DNA from: Oligoflexales bacterium
GTDB taxonomy: Bacteria; Bdellovibrionota_B; Oligoflexia; Oligoflexales; RGVZ01
Direction: 5' to 3'
Assembly (NCBI GenBank): GCA_947494335.1
Contig: CANLUT010000003.1
Span: 199,381-263,380, forward strand
Length of the DNA: 64,000 bases
A model generated the notes under the pieces. The model was not told the origin of the DNA and did not search any database. It saw only the letters and a list, made by a program, of their open reading frames with translations. Shown here one piece after another: positions 53,680 to 61,341 of this stretch. Positions within the stretch are counted from its first letter, which is position 1. Every line of letters begins with the position of its first letter. Made by a program: the position numbers and the translations under genes.

Positions 53680-54612
53680 GTGGAGCTTCAAAGCGTCAAT
53701 TTCTTGGCAGGTGATTCCCTGGGATGGGTTGCGAGCCTGCTTGCTTCATTCACATGGTCTTTTTCGGTTCTAATCTACCGCTACTATGGTGTCGGGTACT
53801 CGGCCACATGGCTGAATTTGTTTAAGGGGTTTATCGCGTTGATTTTTTTTGGCGTCGCCACTGCTTTGTGGGGGGTGTCACCCAGTGTTTCTTCAACGAC
53901 GTTTTGGACGCTTGCCGTAAGCGGTGTGGTTGGTGTTGTCATAGGCGACTCGGCTTTTTTTGCAGCCCTGATTCGTATTGGCGGAACGATGACGGCGGCA
54001 ATCCAAAGTCTTGCGCCCAGCTTGACGGCGATTTTTGCATGGTTTTTCTTGGCTGAGGAGTTAACTCTGGCCCAGGTTTCTGGTTTGGTTATCACATCGA
54101 TTTGTTTGGTCATTTTAGTCATAAAGCAGGCCCCTCGATCGGAGAGGTTGAGGGGGGACTTACGAGAAAATTCCAGTAATGGTTACCGAACCGGGGTCGG
54201 TTTCGCAATTATCGCAGCTATTGGTCAGGCCGTTGGTGCGGTGATTGCTAAGCCCGTTATCCAGGATCTTTCGGCAATGACAGCATCATCTCTGCGGTTG
54301 TGGGCACCTGTCTTGCTTCTATTTATTTGGCAGATTCGCAAAACTGATAGCATCTGGAACACAATTCACGGGCTTGTTACAGGACGTCACGTACTTCCGC
54401 TGGCAATCGGTAGTTTTGCTGGCACATTTATCGGCTTAATTTTGATGACTTATGGAATGGCTCGCGCCCCACTAGGGGTTGTTCTCGCTTTGACGTCCAC
54501 CTATCCCGTCTGGATTATGCTGATTGAGCAAGTCACCGGACGTTCAGAAATCGGTAAATCCGGCCTTGCCCTTGTGCTTGGCAGCGTCGCGGGTATCTGG
54601 CTGATGGTCTGA
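53680..54612 (+). CDS. EamA/DMT-family transporter
   Basis: 310 residues with about ten hydrophobic helices in two EamA repeats (about 12-150 and 165-310). Typical elements include LAPSLTAIFAWFFLAEELTLAQVSGLVIT in the first half and TSTYPVWIMLIEQVTGRSEIGKSGLALVLGSVAGI in the second. Members export metabolites, amino acids or drugs across the inner membrane; the substrate is not predictable. GTG start at 53680, with AAAGGA seven bases upstream. Confidence 0.85.
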   Translation: MELQSVNFLAGDSLGWVASLLASFTWSFSVLIYRYYGVGYSATWLNLFKGFIALIFFGVATALWGVSPSVSSTTFWTLAVSGVVGVVIGDSAFFAALIRIGGTMTAAIQSLAPSLTAIFAWFFLAEELTLAQVSGLVITSICLVILVIKQAPRSERLRGDLRENSSNGYRTGVGFAIIAAIGQAVGAVIAKPVIQDLSAMTASSLRLWAPVLLLFIWQIRKTDSIWNTIHGLVTGRHVLPLAIGSFAGTFIGLILMTYGMARAPLGVVLALTSTYPVWIMLIEQVTGRSEIGKSGLALVLGSVAGIWLMV

Positions 54613-54683
54613 ATCGGTAGTACAATAAACGAGGAACGTCCTAAATTGCTCTATGTCTGGCATCCGAGCCGTGGGGAGTCTAC

Positions 54684-56258
54684 ATGAAATGCATGCATTA
54701 TTTGATGTCATTGTCAGCTTTTGTTTTTTTAGGGAGCTGTGGCGACCGCCAGACTCGCGACCGTGAATCCGCCGTATTAACTCCCGTCGAGCAGGCTTTT
54801 GTTGATGCATCGAAGCTAAGCGGTGTTCCTGCAAGATTGTTGATGGCAACTGTCTACGTGGAAAGTGGCCTTCGAGCTGAGCAAAGTTCTGCTGTTTACC
54901 TCATCGGTGATCAGTTGGGACCCAAGATTCCAACAAAAGGCGAAAGCGCAGTTGGTTTTAGCTTTTCGGAGTTAGGGATAGGTCCTGAGGCATCATTGAC
55001 CGAGCAAATTGCGGCATACGCGGTGCTTCTAAAATCCAAGGTGGGTAACGTAGGCTGGAAATCTTCATCAGTCACTAGCGAAGAGAAAATGCGTTGGATT
55101 TGGGCATTAGCTCGAGCGCATCGAGGCAGTGATGCGCAGCAAAATTTACTTTCGGTTTTTTCAAAAGAGCTGATAGGCGTTTTGAACAGAGGTTTTTCAG
55201 TTCAAGATGGACAGGGTGTTATTGCTCGTCTTGAGAAAGAGGCGACACCGCTTCGCGAAGAAGATCTTCCCGAGAACTATCGCCAGGACCTACAGCTCGA
55301 CATGTATCGTTCTGATATCCGTTCGGCTTATCTTTTCTCACTGGCCCGCAGCAATCCTGCAGAAGGTGTGAATAATCCGTTGACGATCGAAGTTGTTCAT
55401 TGTCCATTCTCCCTATCCACCTGTATCGAGTTACAGAACAGTCAATCCACAGATACTGTGCCGATGGGTGCTCACTACATTATTCCATCATCTGACCAGG
55501 AAGTTCCTGGAATTCTTCAGTTTGCGCATCACGATGAAATTGTTTCCTTGATGACAATGGAAGGACTTGCTGAGCGAGTCAACAATCGGATTGTGGTCAT
55601 GTTAGCAGGGCTTAGTGGTCGCTATAAGGAGGGGCGTCGTGCTTACGCCGATCCGCTCTGGGTGACCGACTTCCAATTGAGAAATCTTGGCGTTGCTATC
55701 AATGAAATCTGTGTCTCCTTATCGCGTTCACACGGAGTCAATCAAGATGAGTGCAGAAGCGTGAACGGAGTCAAAGGAGTGTCGTTTCGCGTGCAGAAAA
55801 ATGAACGTTTTCATTGGGCCGATATTGCAGACTTTGATGAGACAATTTTTGGCCCTTACATTGTTTCAAGCGACCATATTGCAGCTAATACAAGTTTGAC
55901 TCTTTCTCCTGAGGGGCAACAGCAGTCTGGCACTCCATTTAGGCTGATTGCAGGATTTCAGGTTGGTGCTCGACGCATCGAATTGGAGAGACTCGTGCGA
56001 TGCTCGTCATCGGATCAGCGCGTCGTTTGGGAACCGGTAGATCAGAGACAAGTCCGCCAAATTTCAAATCATGCTTTTGAGAATGTTTGGTATGATTCTG
56101 GTCCAAACGGGACTGGAGAACAGTTTTTCCGTGTCAAAGCCGCAGGAGAGGGCGGACGATTCATGGGCTGGTCTACAAAGCGGGTCCAGTTTAGAACATT
56201 TGAAAAAGATAGTGTCCCAGAGGCACCATCAAAGTATTGTTTGAGAAATGGTAGCTGA
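54684..56258 (+). CDS. Lipoprotein with an N-terminal transglycosylase-like segment, unknown
   Basis: 524 residues with lipobox LGSC (Cys19). Residues about 40-70 (LSGVPARLLMATVYVESGL) resemble the start of lytic-transglycosylase domains, where the Glu in VESG is catalytic. However, the following GxxQxxP motif is not found, so activity is doubtful. The rest (about 200-524) is not recognised; it contains eight Cys, probably forming disulfides. It stands alone between the EamA gene and small minus-strand genes. Confidence 0.55.
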   Translation: MKCMHYLMSLSAFVFLGSCGDRQTRDRESAVLTPVEQAFVDASKLSGVPARLLMATVYVESGLRAEQSSAVYLIGDQLGPKIPTKGESAVGFSFSELGIGPEASLTEQIAAYAVLLKSKVGNVGWKSSSVTSEEKMRWIWALARAHRGSDAQQNLLSVFSKELIGVLNRGFSVQDGQGVIARLEKEATPLREEDLPENYRQDLQLDMYRSDIRSAYLFSLARSNPAEGVNNPLTIEVVHCPFSLSTCIELQNSQSTDTVPMGAHYIIPSSDQEVPGILQFAHHDEIVSLMTMEGLAERVNNRIVVMLAGLSGRYKEGRRAYADPLWVTDFQLRNLGVAINEICVSLSRSHGVNQDECRSVNGVKGVSFRVQKNERFHWADIADFDETIFGPYIVSSDHIAANTSLTLSPEGQQQSGTPFRLIAGFQVGARRIELERLVRCSSSDQRVVWEPVDQRQVRQISNHAFENVWYDSGPNGTGEQFFRVKAAGEGGRFMGWSTKRVQFRTFEKDSVPEAPSKYCLRNGS

Positions 56259-56263
56259 AAGAG

Positions 56264-56626
56264 TCAGGGCCACAGAAGGTAGTCGTTTTGGATAGGAATG
56301 TCTTCCCCAGTGGCAGCCGCCTCACTCTCAAGTCGCGGAGCAATCTTGTCCTTCACTTTCATGTCATAGTGGCTGATGAACGTCGTTTGCCCTTGCCCGT
56401 TTTCGACCTTCAGAATATTTGCATGGCGAGGGTTGATGGACTTAACAGTTAGTTCATCACCCGCATCAAAGTTGTCACTGAGTTTTTTAGTCAGCTCGAC
56501 CTTGTCAGTAGGCATGGCGGTGTGAAGTTTGGGTGGCGGCACTCTCCTGATGGATTGCTGCTTACCCTCTTGGTCCACGTAATGGACAATATACGGCTTT
56601 CGATCAAATTTAATCGAATCGGTCAT
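56264..56626 (-). CDS. Small cytoplasmic protein, unknown, preceded by a terminator-like hairpin
   Basis: 120 residues from ATG 56626. The frame also runs to 56692, but that start has no binding site. The protein begins MTDSIKFDRKPYIVHYVDQE and has a strand-rich centre (DELTVKSINPRHANILKV, TTFISHYDMKV). It has no Cys, no signal and no known family. The hairpin at 56632-56670 ends five bases before this ATG and covers the only G-rich binding site, so expression may be controlled by attenuation. Whether the gene is real depends on this. Confidence 0.5.
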   Translation of the reverse strand: MTDSIKFDRKPYIVHYVDQEGKQQSIRRVPPPKLHTAMPTDKVELTKKLSDNFDAGDELTVKSINPRHANILKVENGQGQTTFISHYDMKVKDKIAPRLESEAAATGEDIPIQNDYLLWP

Positions 56627-56631
56627 AACCG

Positions 56632-56670
56632 AAAAACCCCCGGTTGGCGCTAGGCTGACCGGGGGTTTTT
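56632..56670. terminator. Strong hairpin, terminator or attenuator upstream of the 56626 start
   Basis: A perfect 13-base stem, AAAAACCCCCGGT (56632-56644) with ACCGGGGGTTTTT (56658-56670), and a 13-base loop. T-runs follow on both strands. On the minus strand it would end transcripts from the zinc-ribbon gene at 56771-57007, and its 3' arm contains the GGGGG that could bind ribosomes for the next ATG. Confidence 0.75.
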
Positions 56671-56770
56671 CGGATGAAGTACCTGAAGGCATTAGGCAAA
56701 AAATGCCGATAGAAATTTAATCAAATAACAAAAATTGAGCAAAACAATCTCAGTCTTTGAAGGTTAGACC

Positions 56771-57007
56771 TTAGATGATTTCGCGACCAGCAATGAATCC
56801 TGTGCTACGAGTGTTGCAACCGCAGGTTCTGTTTCCGGCGGATTCAAACAAAGTTCCGCATGCAATGCAGGCGCGAACTTTGATGCGGATTGGGGATAGG
56901 TTTGCAAGGCGGCGAGCGTGATTTTTCAATTCAATATCTTTAACAACAGAGGGAGGGAGTTTCTTAACTTTGTTACCGCTGGCGTCGGTCGTTGTTTCAA
57001 ATTCCAA
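56771..57007 (-). CDS. Small zinc-ribbon protein
   Basis: 78 residues. TTG start at 57007 with AAAGGAGG six bases before it, which supports translation. The C-terminal part holds CIACG and, after about ten residues, CGCN: four cysteines arranged as a small zinc-binding ribbon. The N-terminal half is polar and basic (LELKNHARRLANLSPIRIKV). It may bind nucleic acid or a protein; no family recognised. A promoter with TTGACA lies upstream on the minus strand. Confidence 0.65.
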   Translation of the reverse strand: MEFETTTDASGNKVKKLPPSVVKDIELKNHARRLANLSPIRIKVRACIACGTLFESAGNRTCGCNTRSTGFIAGREII

Positions 57008-57095
57008 GGTGAACCTCCTTTAAAAAATGGGCGAAAAAACCAATGATTTGACTCGTTGGAGGAAAAAACTGTTTCCTAGCCCAAAATAGGGGCGT

Positions 57096-57124
57096 AAAAT
57101 ACATTCCTCTGTCTATTTTGTCAA
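57096..57124 (-). promoter_or_regulatory. Promoter candidate for the small zinc-ribbon gene
   Basis: On the minus strand TTGACA (57119-57124) and TATTTT (57096-57101) are separated by 17 bases. It lies about 85 bases upstream of the TTG start at 57007. The 5' untranslated stretch contains a small AGGAAA/TTTCCT hairpin (57060-57077). Confidence 0.55.
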
Positions 57125-57181
57125 CATTTTTAATGATGTTCTTATTGATTTTAAGAACTTATCATGCAAACAGGAGGCCTG

Positions 57182-58486
57182 ATGGCCACGCTGCCCCAAG
57201 AAATCATTCGGAAAAAACGCTTGGGACTGGACCTCTCCGCGGAGGATATATCGGGTTTTTTTGGGGGATTTTTGCGGGGTGAAATCGCTGACTACCAGGT
57301 AGCAGCAATGCTGATGGCAATTGTCTTGAAGGGTATGACTCGAGATGAGGCTGCTGCTCTGACCTTGACGATGCGCGATTCAGGCAAAATTTTAATGTGG
57401 CCAGGCAATAAAAACGAGATTGCTGATAAGCACAGTACGGGTGGCGTTGGAGACAAGACGAGTCCTGTTATCATGCCCCTTTGTATTTTGGAGGGGTTGA
57501 AAGTTCCAATGATTGCAGGTCGTGGTTTAGGACACACCGGAGGAACACTAGACAAGCTAGAAGCGATTACTGGAATGAACGTTTATCCCTCTACGGATGC
57601 GGCCGTAAGTTTTTTGGAAAGAAATGGTGGCGTTTTTATGGGGCAGACAGAAGAGATTGCTCCGCTAGATAAGCGTCTATACGCCATGCGTGATGTCACT
57701 GACACCGTCGAAAGTGTTCCGTTAATCACAGCGTCAATTCTCAGTAAAAAGCTAGCTGAGGGAATCGGCTGTTTGGTGATGGATGTGAAGTTTGGGTCTG
57801 GAGCTTTCATGCAGTCCAAAGAGTCGGCTTTGACGTTGGCCGAGTCCATTGTTAGCGTTGGAGCGGCCAGCGGATTAAAGATTCGGTGTCTTTTGACAGA
57901 CATGGGCAGCCCCCTGGGTGACCGCGCTGGCAATAGCCTTGAAATCGCGGAGTGTGTCGAAGTTTTGAAGGGGGAGGGTCCGCAGAGTACGCGTGAGCTT
58001 TCTCTCGAACTTGCCGCGGAGACGGTGCTCCTGGCCCGTCCATCTGAGAACAAGGCAGCAGTTAAATCCCGGATGGAAGGTTATCTAAAATCTGGAAAGG
58101 CTTTCGAGGTTTTTTCCCAAGTTATTGCGGCGCAGGGCGGTGACGTAAAGCAAATTGAGGATACGCGAAAGCTTCCTCAGGCCCAAACTATACTTGAAAT
58201 TAAGGCACCTCGTGCGGGCGTTATTGCGAGTTGTGATGTTCGAGAGCTTGGAATGGCTATTGTGGAACTCGGTGGTGGTCGTAAAAAGTCCTCAGATAAG
58301 ATTAATCCCTCTGTAGGCCTCTCAAGGTTGAAGCGGGTTGGAGATAAGATTGAGTCCGGTGAACCTCTGGCGCTGATTCATGCTGAATCCACTTCGGCCG
58401 CTGAGATTGTGGCGAACAGAATTGCAGGAGCATACAAAATAAGTGATCAGGCTGTTCCTGAATCACTGGTTTGGCGTATTATTTAG
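57182..58486 (+). CDS. deoA: Thymidine/pyrimidine-nucleoside phosphorylase
   Basis: 434 residues from ATG 57182, with AGGAGG at 57172-57177; an ATG at 57164 is less well placed. The family splits thymidine or uridine with phosphate into base and (deoxy)ribose-1-phosphate. The signature is KHSTGGVGDKTS for phosphate and GRGLGHTGGTLDKLEAI for the substrate, with SKKLAEGI and MDVKFGSGAFM. The C-terminal PYNP domain is present. Thymidine versus pyrimidine specificity cannot be decided here. It precedes hpt in a nucleoside-salvage pair. Confidence 0.9.
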   Translation: MATLPQEIIRKKRLGLDLSAEDISGFFGGFLRGEIADYQVAAMLMAIVLKGMTRDEAAALTLTMRDSGKILMWPGNKNEIADKHSTGGVGDKTSPVIMPLCILEGLKVPMIAGRGLGHTGGTLDKLEAITGMNVYPSTDAAVSFLERNGGVFMGQTEEIAPLDKRLYAMRDVTDTVESVPLITASILSKKLAEGIGCLVMDVKFGSGAFMQSKESALTLAESIVSVGAASGLKIRCLLTDMGSPLGDRAGNSLEIAECVEVLKGEGPQSTRELSLELAAETVLLARPSENKAAVKSRMEGYLKSGKAFEVFSQVIAAQGGDVKQIEDTRKLPQAQTILEIKAPRAGVIASCDVRELGMAIVELGGGRKKSSDKINPSVGLSRLKRVGDKIESGEPLALIHAESTSAAEIVANRIAGAYKISDQAVPESLVWRII

Positions 58487-58519
58487 TTCTAATTCGAATC
58501 TAAGCAAAAGGATCAAAAT

Positions 58520-59056
58520 ATGACTCCCGTAAATCCAGATTCTATTCGCTTTAAGCCTCTTCATGATGAGGCAGAAATCCAATCGCGAGTGCGTCAACTG
58601 GGGGAGCAGATTACAAAAGACCTTCGTGGTGAGCCTGTCGTGGTTGTAGGGGTGCTGAAAGGTGCCTTCATGTTTACGGCAGATCTTGTGCGTGCAATCA
58701 AATCACCGGTCGTTATTGACTTCATCGGTTGTGCTAGTTACTCAGGAACTCGCAGCACGGGCACAGTAAGAATCACTCACGATCTATCAACAGACATTAC
58801 TGGAAAGAACGTGATCCTCGTGGAAGATATAATCGATACGGGACGCACTCTGGATTATTTAATCCGTATTCTCAAAGAGAGAGGCCCAAAATCTCTTCGT
58901 TTATGTACATTACTCGACAAGCCAGAAGCTCGCGAGGTCCCGGTGAAAGTGGACTATTTTGGATTTTCAATTTCAAATGAATTCGTAATTGGATACGGAC
59001 TGGATCTGGATCAAAGGTACCGCGAGTTGCCATATATTGCTCAGGTTCAAGTCTGA
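58520..59056 (+). CDS. hpt: Hypoxanthine phosphoribosyltransferase
   Basis: 178 residues, typical for Hpt. The PRPP-binding motif is VILVEDIIDTGRTL; GVLKGAFMFTADLVR and the final YFGFSISNEFVIGYGLDLDQRYRELPYIA match the family. It converts hypoxanthine or guanine to the nucleotide with PRPP. AAGGA precedes the ATG. It lies 33 bases after deoA and completes a small salvage operon. Confidence 0.93.
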   Translation: MTPVNPDSIRFKPLHDEAEIQSRVRQLGEQITKDLRGEPVVVVGVLKGAFMFTADLVRAIKSPVVIDFIGCASYSGTRSTGTVRITHDLSTDITGKNVILVEDIIDTGRTLDYLIRILKERGPKSLRLCTLLDKPEAREVPVKVDYFGFSISNEFVIGYGLDLDQRYRELPYIAQVQV

Positions 59057-59084
59057 CAATTCGACGAGGATTTTTCTCTCAATA

Positions 59085-59375
59085 TTAGTTCAACTGATCC
59101 TTATTGCGAGTCGTTGAAAGCTTCTTAAGATCAGTCATCAAAGAATTAATGCGCTCAAGGCTAGAGCGGATCTTTTGCAGGCGATCACCGAAATCTTCGC
59201 CTTTGTCAGCAGCCGATTTAGCGCCGTCCATTGATCCCGAAATACGGCCCTCTTGATTATTCACATAGAGAGGCTTACGAGAGCGTGAGAATTCATTGTT
59301 GATTTCTTGCTTTTGCTTAAAGGACTTGAAGTCGATAACTTTAGATTCGGTGGGGAGATTGGTGTTGGATGACAT
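59085..59375 (-). CDS. Small polar protein, unknown (paralogue candidate A)
   Basis: 96 residues with GAGG seven bases before ATG 59375. The N-terminus SSNTNLPTESKVIDFKSFKQKQE has a short hydrophobic VIDF patch followed by basic residues. The rest is highly charged, with a helical C-terminal half (DRLQKIRSSLERINSLMTDLKKL). It shares the N-terminal layout with the next gene upstream (59495-59713). No function recognised. Confidence 0.5.
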   Translation of the reverse strand: MSSNTNLPTESKVIDFKSFKQKQEINNEFSRSRKPLYVNNQEGRISGSMDGAKSAADKGEDFGDRLQKIRSSLERINSLMTDLKKLSTTRNKDQLN

Positions 59376-59494
59376 GATGGGTCCTCAAAAGCGACAATGG
59401 GAAGTTCAACAACAGAGAAAACAGCAACAGTAGGGAACTTGGAACAAGAGGATCTCGGGGCCGAAGTGCCAGCCCCAATTTTTAGGTGATTAGA

Positions 59495-59713
59495 TCAATT
59501 CTTGATGCGGTAAGACTTGAGAACAGATTGGTTGGCCTTTAGACGCTCTTTGCGAAGACGTTCTTCATTTTCCGAGTTCTTACGCATTGCATCAAAAAAG
59601 CTTGTGGAGGCATCTTCAGCTGTAGCAGCTTCTTTGTTCTCAACCTTTTCAGCGTCTTTGCGGGCAAAAAGAGAGACGATATTCGATGTTTTGTTTTCGG
59701 TTTGGCTTTGCAT
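59495..59713 (-). CDS. Small polar protein, unknown (paralogue candidate B)
   Basis: 72 residues from ATG 59713, with GGAGG five bases upstream; the frame further up to 59785 lacks a site. The N-terminus SQTENKTSNIVSLFARKDAE parallels that of the neighbouring small protein: Ser/Thr/Asn-rich, then a hydrophobic IVSLF and basic residues. The C-terminal half is charged and helical. A long leader of about 170 bases separates it from its likely promoter. Confidence 0.5.
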   Translation of the reverse strand: MQSQTENKTSNIVSLFARKDAEKVENKEAATAEDASTSFFDAMRKNSENEERLRKERLKANQSVLKSYRIKN

Positions 59714-59890
59714 CGTTTCCTCCAGATCAGCAGTCGGTCCAGCTTCAGAATTCCAGGGCGTCAGCCCTTGTTGTTTACGAAGCAAGCCTTATGCCATGGG
59801 TCGCTTAGGGTCTAACCGTTTAAGTTCAAAAAACAAAATACATAAATTTCATTAACTTACACTGAAACAAGCCTTAAATTTCTCGCCGCT

Positions 59891-59918
59891 AGTGTATGTC
59901 TTGCCGACAAACTGTCAA
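59891..59918 (-). promoter_or_regulatory. Promoter candidate with duplicated TTGACA for the small-protein genes
   Basis: On the minus strand TTGACA (59913-59918) and TACACT (59891-59896) have a 16-base spacer. A second TTGACA lies at 59931-59936, in an 18-base direct repeat of ACTGTCAAG on the plus strand (59911-59919 and 59929-59937). Confidence 0.5.
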
Positions 59919-60004
59919 GAGGGCTGACACTGTCAAGTGGTTAATTTTTAGTCTGGCTGGGATTGGTCAATACTGCTGTAAACATGAGATAATATAGGAG
60001 AAAT

Positions 60005-60541
60005 ATGAAGACGATGCTTTTTGAGGTCTCGATGTCACGCTACTCTAAACTGAAGTCCATGTTCTACGAGTCTTTTGACGAATCCAGAGTGACGACACTC
60101 TTATCGCGGCTTGCTCCAATGAGCGAGCAGTCGCGCCGCGGTCTAGACCAATTCATAGGGGAAGGCAGCCATTTCCAAAGTTTTTCAGCCTCGGGTTTGC
60201 CCCTTGATCTAGTGGTTAACGTGGCCAAGGCCTCGTTTATGAAAGGTGGCGATGTCCACATTAAACGATGGTGTGAAGCAATGACTAAGGCGCGTTCCAT
60301 TGAGTCTGATACGCTTATTCCGCCGATGGTCGTCGTAAAACATGCCGGCCTAGTCGCTGTTGTGATGCCCAAGGGGCAAGACGTTGACCGAGATGCAGCC
60401 AAGTCGGTGGGTCCCCAACTGCTTGCTACTGCAAAAGCACTGGGTGGCGCCGGCCTGGTTATGGACGACTATCCACAGGTGAGGCAGGCTTTGGGTGTTC
60501 CATTTATTATTGATTGGTCCGATCTGGCTTTGGCGGATTAA
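60005..60541 (+). CDS. Conserved-looking cytoplasmic protein, unknown
   Basis: 178 residues; AGGAG lies just before the ATG at 60005. No signal or membrane helix. Visible segments include MSEQSRRGLDQFIGEG, TLIPPMVVVKHAGLVAVVMPKGQD and a Gly-rich TAKALGGAGLVMDDY. It has one Cys. No domain recognised. It converges with the Coq10-like gene 11 bases away. Confidence 0.55.
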   Translation: MKTMLFEVSMSRYSKLKSMFYESFDESRVTTLLSRLAPMSEQSRRGLDQFIGEGSHFQSFSASGLPLDLVVNVAKASFMKGGDVHIKRWCEAMTKARSIESDTLIPPMVVVKHAGLVAVVMPKGQDVDRDAAKSVGPQLLATAKALGGAGLVMDDYPQVRQALGVPFIIDWSDLALAD

Positions 60542-60552
60542 CAGTCTCCGAA

Positions 60553-60990
60553 CTATCCTTCCAGAGAATCTATCAGGCGTTGAAATCCAGCAAACATTCC
60601 GGGCAGGTTTGCTTTCGCAATCTGATCTGTCACCATAGATGGTGCGAAGCCTTTGAGGGTTACGTCTAATTTATAGACAGCATGGGTCTTATCTCCCTGA
60701 GCGGTTAAACTCCAACTGCCCTCATTTTTCTTCATTAAATTACTGTCGACCATGGTCCACCATATCTTGCTGGGTTCCTCGGCAAACATCTCATTTGTGT
60801 AATAAAAGGTCTTAACAATGTTCAGTTCCGTGCGGAGCAGGCATTTGGCCTTACTTCCCTTAGGGGCTGGATCCACCTTAACTCCTGTAACACCCGGTAT
60901 GAACTCTGGATATTTCTCAAATTGTCCAAGAGCCCTAAAAACCTTTTTGATGTCACCATTGAAAACATGACTAGTTTCAAGCTCAGCCAT
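60553..60990 (-). CDS. Coq10/START-like (SRPBCC) polyketide-cyclase-type protein
   Basis: 145 residues with GGAGG upstream of ATG 60990. The N-terminus FRALGQFEKYPEFIPGVTGVKV and the end FAGFQRLIDSLEG are typical of the Coq10/RatA group of the START fold, which holds lipids or quinone-like ligands in a hydrophobic pocket. Quinone handling is the usual role of Coq10; RatA acts on ribosomes. The two cannot be separated from sequence alone. Confidence 0.7.
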   Translation of the reverse strand: MAELETSHVFNGDIKKVFRALGQFEKYPEFIPGVTGVKVDPAPKGSKAKCLLRTELNIVKTFYYTNEMFAEEPSKIWWTMVDSNLMKKNEGSWSLTAQGDKTHAVYKLDVTLKGFAPSMVTDQIAKANLPGMFAGFQRLIDSLEG

Positions 60991-61085
60991 GGATGGTCCT
61001 CCTTTGCATTAAAACAATAATTGTATAAACTATATAAAGCGAAGTATAGCTGAAGCTCTTAATGAATCGGCAAGGTGGATCGGAA

Positions 61086-61337
61086 ATGGCAAATGACACG
61101 CATATGAAGGATTTGGTTGAGTTCGTAGCCAAGGCCTTGGTGGATCAGGTCGAGAAAATCGAAATCAATGAAATCGCAGGTAATCAAACAAATATCATCG
61201 AGCTCAAAGTCCACAAGGACGATATCGGGAAGGTGATTGGACGCCAGGGTAGAACAGCCGATGCAATTCGGACCATTCTAAATTGTGCCGCTGCCAAGTT
61301 AAACAAACGTTATATTCTTCAAATCATAGACGAGTAG
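61086..61337 (+). CDS. khpA: KhpA-like single KH-domain RNA-binding protein
   Basis: 83 residues from ATG 61086, with AAGGTGGA five bases upstream; ATG 61062 would be an unusual extension. The GXXG loop is in VIGRQGRTADAIRTIL, and KH strand and helix order match KhpA, an RNA-binding protein that pairs with KhpB in several bacteria. The usual partners rpsP and rimM are not next to it; nagZ follows four bases later, so they are translationally linked. Confidence 0.85.
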   Translation: MANDTHMKDLVEFVAKALVDQVEKIEINEIAGNQTNIIELKVHKDDIGKVIGRQGRTADAIRTILNCAAAKLNKRYILQIIDE

Positions 61338-61341
61338 ATTC

